Below, piece after piece: positions 56,514 to 64,000 of a stretch of DNA of 64,000 nucleotides (the first letter of the stretch is position 1; every line of letters starts with the position of its first letter). Location: assembly GCF_000004195.4 (NCBI RefSeq), contig NC_030681.2, positions 25,312,482 through 25,376,481 on the forward strand, in the 5' to 3' direction. The notes under the pieces are model-generated. The model had not been told where the DNA came from and did not search any database. It saw only the letters and a list, made by a program, of their open reading frames with translations. This DNA is from Xenopus tropicalis. Taxonomy: Eukaryota; Chordata; Amphibia; Anura; Pipidae. A program made the position numbers and the translations under genes.

Positions 56514-57859
56514 AACTTTTCTCCTAATTCAGTTCCAGTTTTTTTTCCTATAGACTCAAATAGAGTTTTCATGTGATAAACCATAAGTTTTTTTCATTGA
56601 ATTGCATCTGGCTCCAGGGGAAAATCTGGAATTGAATTTAGAGATAAAAGTAGATTTTATAATCAAATTATATCTGGCCCATTATGTCTAGCTATATTCT
56701 TTTACAGGCTTTAGTAACCAACTTTATGCTTACCAACTGTGCCCCAGCTCTCGTGGGCCCTGCTGACTTGCGATCCCCACAAGGAAGTATTGGCGCTCCC
56801 CCTGCTGACCTCCTTACCCTGGGTAATTGGGCGGCAGGGCACCCATGTCCAACACTGCCTTTATGTAATTAAGCTCTAATTTACTGCTGTGCCAAGTTGT
56901 TCTTACAATAATCTTTTCCAGCAGCCACTTAATGACACCTACATACTCAGCAATGCTGTAAAATGAAGCCACGTATACATCAAACATACCCATTTCATAC
57001 AAATACTGATCATAAGAAATGGTAGATATGACAAGAAACTCCCCAACTTTGATAAGGCCCAATGGCCTTAGAAACCCTAGGGCTTGCCTTAGTTGAAGTT
57101 TCCATAGACCCCAGTATTAAAATTCTTGTCTATTTGTCATCGTTTTGGGGAACTGGCATTTTTTGGGGCACGTGTTGATTCTTGGGAATAAAGCTGAAAT
57201 GAAATATGTCTGAAAAACCATTTCAAAGTATTTCCACTAATATTTCTGTAATATGTATCTGCCGCATGACATGTTTAATGAAGTGGCTTCTTTCTTCGTG
57301 CAAACTGAACGAGCCGCTCTAATTTTCCTGAATGTCAGAACATCAAAGATTTGTTTTGGAATATATCCACACAAACCTCATGTGCCACAAGCAGCGAAGG
57401 ATTAAAGCCTGGCGCTGCTGGGGGTAGATACCATCTGTCACTCCAAGGCTATTTTTTTCTCTCTGTTTTTAAAAACGAGGTTCGATAAAATGATATAATT
57501 GCCATAGCAGCAGGGAATGTGTTTAGACTGGGACCAACCATACAAGGATTTTGACAATTTAAAATATTTTCTTCCTTAGGGAGCAGTCTTCTATTTGCTT
57601 TTGATTGCAGCCAGATTCAAAGACATTAGGGTACAGTTTGCTCTTGCTTTGCTGTTGTCATGTCCTGAGCAGTAGAATGGCCAAAGTGCCCTAGTGACTT
57701 TCATGTCTATTTTCTGCCTCTGGACTTGTGCACTTGGCAAGACAATTTTCTTAAGGCCCAGTGTCTGGTCTACATTATAAAGGGATAAAAGAAAGGAGCA
57801 GAGTCTGAAAATATACAAAAACCATTGGCTGGATCTGTTGTACTATGGTCTAGTAACCC
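56514..57859. other. Apparently non-repetitive spacer
   Basis: 57220-57470 is compositionally balanced ('gaagtggcttctttcttcg', 'ctggcgctgctgggggtag') and could be conserved noncoding DNA. No coding exon was recognised. Confidence 0.3.
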
Positions 57860-57867
57860 ATAGTAAC

Positions 57868-58023
57868 TAGTGATTAGTGAATCTGTCCCGTTTAGCTTTG
57901 CTGAAAAATTTGTGAAATGACAAAAAGTTGTGAAATACATTGAAGTTGATGGAAGTCTTTTATTTTTTTACCATGCCACTTTTTTTCACCGATTGGAGTC
58001 AATGGGAGTATCGCTCATCATTA
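57868..58023 (+). mobile_element. hAT-type TAGTGATGAGC MITE, perfect duplication
   Basis: Starts 'tagtgattagtgaatctg', ends 'cgctcatcatta', flanked by the perfect 8-bp repeat 'atagtaac' (57860-57867, 58024-58031). Confidence 0.85.
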
Positions 58024-58443
58024 ATAGTAACCAATCAGAAGTTTGCTTTCAAGTAGTGGACTAACGAATACTATCTGCTATTACTCTGGCTCCTAGAACA
58101 GGTGCAACCATTGCTCCTTTTATTACATTGCTCCTTTGAAGTTTTTCCAGACATGAAAAAGTAATATAAGTCAGAGTAGGCTTCCATATGTAATGTGCAT
58201 CTATCTGCAACAGGTTTCTCCCAACAAAATTATACAAATAAACAGGATATGGCATATTCATTGCTCATAAAAGGGAACAGAAGAGAACAAGTAGGAGCCC
58301 ATCTGTAGTATTTACAATGCTGTTTCCAAAAAAGTTAGGATATGGACAACAAAAGACTGCAAAGTTGTGTAATGCTAAAAAAAACACCTGATGGAACATC
58401 TCACCAACTGGCAACGGGTCAGTAACATGATTGTGAGAGTATT

Positions 58444-58708
58444 GGTACTTTCAGAAGTAAAGATGGGGAGGAGTACACCTTGGTACTTTCAGAAGTAAAG
58501 ATGGGGAGGAGTACACCTTGGTACTTTCAGAAGTAAAGATGGGGAGGAGTACACCTTGGTACTTTCAGAAGTAAAGATGGGGAGGAGTACACCTTGGTAC
58601 TTTCAGAAGTAAAGATGGGGAGGAGTACACCTTGGTACTTTCAGAAGTAAAGATGGGGAGGAGTACACCTTGGTTCTTTCAGAAGTAAAGATGGGGAGGA
58701 GAACACCA
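58444..58708 (+). repeat. 38-bp tandem repeat, 7 copies
   Basis: 'ggtactttcagaagtaaag' plus 'atggggaggagtacacctt' repeats every 38 bp (58444 to 58672). Units are nearly identical, so the expansion is recent. The unit includes the ATG of the old transposase start. Confidence 0.95.
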
Positions 58709-59420
58709 TTTTGTGAAAAACTTTGTAGGCAAATATTGCAAATAAATGCTTTTCCTCAGCGTAAAAATAATCAGATAACCTGGAAACATCCCTCAGGTTC
58801 ATTGCTGCAACCACAAATGCAAGTTAAAACTCTACCATGCAAAGAAGAAACCAGATAGAAACATGATCCAGAAACACCACCACTGTCCCTGGGCCCATTC
58901 TCATTTAAGATGGACTGAGGTGAAGTGGAAAATGTCAAATTCTTTTTGGAAATCATAGATGCTGTGTCCTCCATGCTAAAGAAGAGAAGGACCATGTGGG
59001 TTATCAGTGTTCAGTTCAAACGACAGCAGCAGCATCTGTGATGGAATGGGGGTGCATCAGGGAAGGCACCATTAATGCTGAATGATACATACAGGTTTTG
59101 GAGCAACACATGCCGCTATCTAGACAACATTCCTCGGGGAAGGCTTGCTTATTGCAACAAGACAATGCCAAACTGCAGTCTGCATTATAACAGCATGGCT
59201 CCTTAGTTAAAGGGTCTGTGTGCTAAACTGGCCCCCTGCCTGCAGTACAGACTTGTCACCCACTAAAAACATTTGGTGCATTATGAAAGGAAATATACAG
59301 CAAAGGAGACTCCAAACTGTCGAGCAGCTGAAATCCTACCAACCGCTTTGTAACAACTCAGTATGACTTGTACCCTTTAGACCTTGTACTAAATACATTT
59401 TTCCAGAAATATACCAGAAT
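58691..59420 (+). pseudogene. Broken Tc1-like transposase
   Basis: The ATG at 58691 opens with MGRRTPFCEKL. After a large internal deletion, recognisable pieces follow: CKLKLYHAKK near 58818-58850, 'ggaaatcatagatgctgtg' (58952), WGCIR near 59047, QQDNAK at about 59157 with the second catalytic aspartate, and a PTKNIW near 59263 where relatives have a catalytic glutamate before NIW (here lysine). Frames are broken between pieces, so it cannot be active. Confidence 0.7.
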
Positions 59421-60029
59421 CCATTTACAGATATAGCAGGGGGAACAGACTAACACACTGCTATATTTTACATTACAAAATCTGAAATCTATTTTCAACC
59501 CTAGGATCCAACAAGATGGGGTGCCAGTATAAACTAGATTTTCAACATATCAGATCCACGTTCCACCCTGCAGCTCAGCAGGAAAGGTATTACCAGAGCA
59601 AGACAGAGGGGATTTTGTTGCTGTGAATCTATATAATGCTATTGTTCCAACTATGTCCAGTGATTAAACTCCAAACAGACCCTTGGGATACGAGAAAGGA
59701 ACATGGTGTAGGTTGTGGCTAGATTAGATCCTCACCTGCTGCTCTGAGCTGCCCCCTATTGTGTAGATCAGATTCAGATGGCAACACCTATGGAGTGTTG
59801 CTGGTCTATCACACCATCAGAAACAAAAGATTATGGATATCCTGCTTAAACAATGCTGAACTTACCTGAACTGTGTGTGTTTTTAAATCTGACTCCCTAA
59901 TCCTTTAACAGTGTATGTTTTTAGGATAATCACACAGGAGCTCTGGTGGGTCTGTCAGCATTAACCCATTCACTTACGCAGAAACATCCAAACAGGAGTG
60001 AAGGCTCAGTAGTAATTCTTATAGTGCGG
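59421..60029. other. No recognisable feature
   Basis: AT-rich spacer. Confidence 0.4.
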
Positions 60030-60037
60030 CTCTACAC

Positions 60038-60680
60038 CAGTGATCCCCAACCAGTGGCTCGGGGGCAACATGTTGCTCCCCAACCCCTTGAATGTTGCTC
60101 TCAGTGCCCCCAAACGAGGTAGTTATTTTTGAATTCCTGACTTGGGGGCAAGTTTTGGTTGAATAAAAACAAGATTTACTCCCAAATAAAGCCCCTGTAA
60201 GCTGATAGTGTGCATAGAGGCCCCTAATAGCCAATCTTAGCCCTTATTTGGCACCTCCATGAACTTTTATGGTGCTTGTGTTGCTCTCCAAGTCTTTTTA
60301 CATTTGATTGTGGTTCACAAGGTGGCCATACATGCTAAGATCTGCTTGCTTGGCGAGGTCTTCTCCCGATATCCCCACGTACGGGTGGGTGATATCAGGG
60401 TAATTCGGTTAGAACTTTGGTTAGATCAAATTAGAACGACGGCTATAGGTGTCTGTCGGTTCGGCGACCACAATAACGAGCCAATGCGGTCTCCGATCCG
60501 ACTAATTTTTAAACCTGCCCAATTGAGATCTGCCCGATTTCAAGTCATTTGTCGGTCGGGCAGGCCCATTGTTAGTGCCCATGCACATGCCAATAAGCTG
60601 CTGAATTGGTCTAAGGGACCGATAATGGCAGCTAGAATCGGCCCGTGTATGGCCACCTTAAGAAAGGTTGGGGACCCCTG
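60038..60680. mobile_element. CAGKGRTCCCCAACC hAT MITE, interrupted
   Basis: Ends 'cagtgatccccaacc' and 'ggttggggacccctg' are inverted. 8-bp flanks 'ctctacac' (60030-60037) and 'ctctacag' (60681-60688) differ once. A family A/B MITE (60321-60657) sits inside its right half. Confidence 0.85.
60321..60657 (+). mobile_element. GGTGGCCATAC MITE nested in a hAT MITE
   Basis: Ends 'ggtggccatacatgc' and 'cgtgtatggccacc'. TTAA follows at 60658-60661 and a worn 'acaa' precedes. Body blocks ('cttggcgaggtc', 'gatatccccacgtac') are those of family B. Confidence 0.8.
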
Positions 60681-60714
60681 CTCTACAGAGCAATAGTTGT
60701 AGTTGTAGGCAGGT

Positions 60715-60913
60715 CAGGGGTGGGCAAACTGCGGCCCGCGGGCCACATCCGGCCCCTTTGCCTTTTTAATCCCAGAGGACGCCAAGTCTCATCACGCGAG
60801 ACTTGGTGTCATTGGCGCGCCGGAATTAAAGAGAGAAGGGGGCCCGCCATGGCCTGGTCCGGCCCGGGGTTGAGTAAATGTGGCCCGTGAGCCAAAAAGT
60901 TTGCCCACCCCTG
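60715..60913. mobile_element. CAGGGGTGGGCAAAC hAT MITE
   Basis: Ends 'caggggtgggcaaac' and 'gtttgcccacccctg' are perfect inverses. 8-bp flanks 'aggcaggt' (60707-60714) and 'aggtaggt' (60914-60921) differ once. The centre has a hairpin ('ccaagtctcatcacg' / 'cgagacttgg'). Confidence 0.88.
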
Positions 60914-60921
60914 AGGTAGGT

Positions 60922-61862
60922 GGTATTTCTCAGGTTATTATTATTTAATGATAGCAGTATCTTACTCCACTGCCCCATAATGATGCCTGTTTGATAGAAA
61001 TTACCAGTCATTAGCTACAAGTACTAGCTTTGCTAAAAATTTCTAAAAAAAATAAAATAAAGAAATTTTACCAACATTCACTGGAGTCAATGGAAAGGTG
61101 AAATTACCCTACAGATAAGGCATTTTAGCTCTGCAATAGCATGTACCTTGCCCTACATTGTTACAGAATCTCCTTTCCACTATGCTACAAATGTTCTTTA
61201 AAAAAAAAAATGGTACCGTCTATATTCTTTCTTCCAGTTGCTCAGGCCAAAAATCCTCCAGAGCGGGTTGGCTAAAAGTCAACAGATGAGGAAGGCAAGG
61301 GATAGATTCATGACGTCAGTTCCATGCATTTTTTTACGTAGAAAAAGACAGCATGAAGAAGTTCTAGTACAGATATGTGAAAAATGTTGCCATATTTTGT
61401 ACCTGGTGAAAAAGTTCACATATTTCTAGCTAAACATTTTATTTGATGGTTATAAACAGAGCTGGTCAGATTTTACAGATTCTGTACTGGCCAAAATTTT
61501 CACAGGACTTGGGCCTCATTCACCAGGAGGAGCTCTTCTACTACATAATATGAGTAATGAGTTGCCACAAGCCCTTATTTGCACTATCCAAACTCACTGT
61601 TCTTGTTAAACAAATTGTTCTAAATGTATTGTGTACATAAGGGGTTTACCCAAGCCTAAGCTGCTTAGCATACTAAACAAGGGCTGCATGGGGGTTTTAT
61701 CACTCTGTACATGGGGACTTTATCACTTGTAGCATTGAGGTCCTGAGTTCAACTACAATCTGGTCACTATCACAGATAGTGGTCACTATCAAAGATTTTA
61801 TATGTGTATTATATGTGGATTTTCTTTAGATACTTTGGCTTATTCCCACATTTCCATGTTAG
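60922..61862. other. No supportable feature
   Basis: 61060-61120 ('cattcactggagtcaatgg') may be a trace of the TAGTGATGAGC family. Otherwise nothing was recognised. Confidence 0.35.
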
Positions 61863-62100
61863 ACGATAGATCTCTGCTATCACGGGTGACTAACTGCTCC
61901 AAAGCGGCTTTCCTATGGCAACGGTCGCCGGTGGAAAGCTCTTTGCATTGCTTCAGCTTCCAAAGTCGCGTTAAGAGGCTCAAAAGAGCAACTTCAGAAA
62001 CCTTAGTGATGCAAAGGGCTTTCCACTGGCGACTTCTGTTGTTGCTGGTGGAAAGTCTTTTCGGAGAGGTTACTCTCTTGGGATAGCAGAGGTCTATTGT
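61863..62100. mobile_element. Foldback element, decayed
   Basis: 'gatagatctctgctatc' and 'gtcgccggtggaaagc' on the left pair with 'gctttccactggcgac' and 'gatagcagaggtctattg' on the right (arms about 105 bp). Plan similar to the GGGCTCTGGCAC family; no clear target duplication. Confidence 0.65.
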
Positions 62101-62136
62101 AGGCGAGTAACTCACACCGTGGGTTCTTACCATTAA

Positions 62137-62577
62137 GGTCCCCATACACGGGCCGATCCACTCGCTTGGCGATGTCGCCAAGCTAGCAGATCTTCTCCCG
62201 ATATCCCCACCTACATGTGAGCGATATCGGGAGAATCCAGGCTAATTCGACAGGTATAGGAAAATTCGGTTCGGGGACCCCGTCAACAAGCCGTTGTGGT
62301 ACCTGATCCGACTAGATTTTTTAACCTGGCCCTGGGGCCAAACGATCGAATTATAACGACGGGTATAGGAAAAGTCTGTCTGGGGACTGCATCAACGAGC
62401 CAATGCTGTCCCCGATCCGACTAGATTTTTTAACCTGACCGATCGAGATCTGCCCAATCTCAGGCCAGATATCGGTCGGGCAGGCCCATTGGTAGTGCTC
62501 ATACATGGGCCAATTAGCTGCCGAATCAGTCCAAGGGACCGATATCGGCAGCTAAAATCGGCCTGTGTATGGGGACC
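62137..62577 (+). mobile_element. GGTCCCCATACAC MITE (family B) with internal duplication
   Basis: TTAA at 62133-62136, TTTA after. Ends 'ggtccccatacacggg' and 'tgtatggggacc'. An approximately 109-bp segment is duplicated in tandem ('gatccgactagatttttt' at 62305 and 62414; 'gggtataggaaaa' phrases precede each). Confidence 0.85.
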
Positions 62578-62581
62578 TTTA

Positions 62582-63243
62582 AATAATTTTGACCCTTGTG
62601 TGTCAAAATCATCATACTGGTTCCACCAGGACAGGGACTGAATGATGAAAAATCTCTAAAAATTATGTTTAGCTTTTGATATCACTGGCCTATATTTCAG
62701 GAGCTATATTTGGGGACTAGAAGTCCATGAAGTCCTTTATCAGAATTGCAAGCAATCCTCAGTATTGAATTTGAGAAACACTAGGACACACACAGTACAC
62801 AAACATATTGTAAAAATTTGGGGGGGGGGGGGTGTATTTTGCATATGAACACAATGCCTACATCCCATCCATTTAGTGCAATATTAATTACTATGAGTGG
62901 GTATGTACCACCAGAGAATAGGCTATCATTGCAGCAACTGCGATTTTCAAATTCCAACATGTAATTTCCTACAAAATAATTCAACTCAGACGGCAGAGTC
63001 CATTCTCACACAAAGAAACCACATCTAAACAGCTACTTTACTAAAGCAGATGTTGATTTTCATGTGTCTGCAGCGCTCCTTCCTAAGCATGAAACTTGGC
63101 AGCCTCGAGGTGTTAAAAAGCTCACAAGGCTGATTTGTGTCCAAATGGCCCTAATTTTAATTCTCCTAGAAGCCTATCAGCAAATTACAGTTTAAATTCA
63201 CACTAAATCAATGCGTTTGCAAATCCAAGTTGTTTCAGTTTGA
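62582..63243. other. No supportable feature
   Basis: A G-run lies at 62820-62832. No repeat family or coding segment was recognised. Confidence 0.35.
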
Positions 63244-63251
63244 ATTTCAAC

Positions 63252-63491
63252 TAGTGATGAACGACGCCGAAAAATTCGGGAAACTGATGAAAAATTCACA
63301 AAACATTGAAAAATCTGTGATTTTTTTTTACTTATTTAATGCAACTTTTTGGCACAAGCGCAACTTTTTCCTCAATCGCCAATTTTTGTTGCGTCAAATT
63401 TTTACAGCAGTTACACCCCAAAATTACCCAATGTCAAAATGCAGAATTTTGCAGCGAATCCATGCTTGACAAGAAAATTTGCTCATCACTA
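63252..63491 (+). mobile_element. hAT-type TAGTGATGAGC MITE, long form
   Basis: Starts 'tagtgatgaacgacgccg', ends 'gctcatcacta'. 8-bp flanks 'atttcaac' (63244-63251) and 'attacaac' (63492-63499) differ once. Confidence 0.85.
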
Positions 63492-63614
63492 ATTACAACT
63501 CCATATCTTTACATGTTCTTGTGGTGTTTGAGCTGGTTCAGCTGGTAATGTAGTATCTTATCTAGAGTGTAGATGCTGAAGGCCATTGGTACACACAGTG
63601 GTTTTGGGCATAAA

Positions 63615-63911
63615 GGTCCCCATACACAAGCAGATTGTAGCTGCCAATATTGGTCCCTTGGACCGATTCGGCAGCTTATCTGCCCGTGTAGGGGCAGAAA
63701 CGAGGGGCCTGACTGACCGATTTCTGGCCTGAAATTGGCCAGATCTCGATTGGCCAGGTTAGAAAATTCAGTTGGATCGGGGACCGCATCGACTCGTTGA
63801 TGCGGTCCCCGAACCGACTGCCACTTGCCGCCAGTATAATTATTTTTTTTTTTAACAACACGCTCCCCGATATCGCCCACCCGTAGGCAGATCTCAGCGT
63901 GTATGGGGACC
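63615..63911 (-). mobile_element. GGTCCCCATACAC MITE (family B)
   Basis: Ends 'ggtccccatacacaagc' and 'cgtgtatggggacc'. TTAA follows (63912-63915) and a worn 'taaa' precedes. The body is the inverse of 20597-20956 ('gatgcggtccccgaacc', 'gatatcgcccaccc'). Confidence 0.85.
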
Positions 63912-64000
63912 TTAAGATGCCAGCACTGGGGCAGTAGAAGGCAATTTCTGCCATAACACACAGCATTAAGTATTTTACAAAAACAGGGCAGGACAAGTTC

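Larger units (their letters stand above)
58310..59420 (+). mobile_element. Decayed Tc1-like transposon, second lineage
   Basis: The left end 'gctgtttccaaaaaagttag' and 'acctgatggaacatctcacc' resemble a widespread vertebrate Tc1-like element. The right terminus is not recognisable. The transposase inside is broken. Lineage differs from the element at 35183. Confidence 0.65.

Noticed and set aside
58771..58995. 74-codon minus-strand frame
   Set aside because: Antisense to the recognisable Tc1-like transposase remnant.

Overview
The window looks like nuclear DNA of a clawed frog (Xenopus; I cannot tell X. laevis from X. tropicalis without a search). The evidence is AT-rich sequence packed with small terminal-inverted-repeat (TIR) elements of the kinds that litter that genus: TTAA-, TWA- and TA-flanked MITEs, 8-bp-duplication hAT-type MITEs, CR1-type LINE tails and a Tc1 transposon. 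I find no prokaryotic operon, no ribosomal or tRNA gene, and no convincing exon of a host protein gene in 64 kb. It reads as intergenic or long-intron DNA.

Layout. 0.3-5.4 kb: a retroposon with an 11-bp target duplication, a 160-bp near-perfect hairpin, a Harbinger-like foldback, a MITE carrying a 16-copy 52-bp minisatellite, another foldback, LINE/SINE tails and a hAT-type MITE. 6.5-19 kb: mariner-type CAGGTATGGGA MITEs, one with its core amplified to 12 copies (13.9-15.5 kb), two related hAT MITEs, and a TTAA MITE inserted in a CR1 tail. 20-34 kb: more of the same families, the 3' end of a CR1 LINE with recognisable reverse-transcriptase C-terminus (26.2-26.9 kb), and a second 52-bp array element (29.5-30.5 kb). 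34.9-38 kb: a hAT MITE with perfect 8-bp duplications, a complete Tc1/Sleeping-Beauty-type transposon whose 340-codon transposase has one in-frame stop, and foldbacks. 40-47.4 kb: a tRNA-derived SINE, a possible solo LTR, long (TA)n tracts and an approximately 49-copy 37-bp satellite. 47.6-64 kb: further TTAA, TWA and hAT MITEs, two foldbacks, a decayed second Tc1-like element with a 38-bp tandem repeat over its old start codon, and a hAT MITE with a TTAA MITE inside it.

Nothing here works together as a pathway. The recurring theme is non-autonomous DNA transposons and their insertion scars. Several unrelated TIR families have each grown an internal minisatellite. Family assignments rest on the TIRs and target duplications visible here plus general knowledge; no database was searched. 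Between features are stretches where I see nothing, listed as such.
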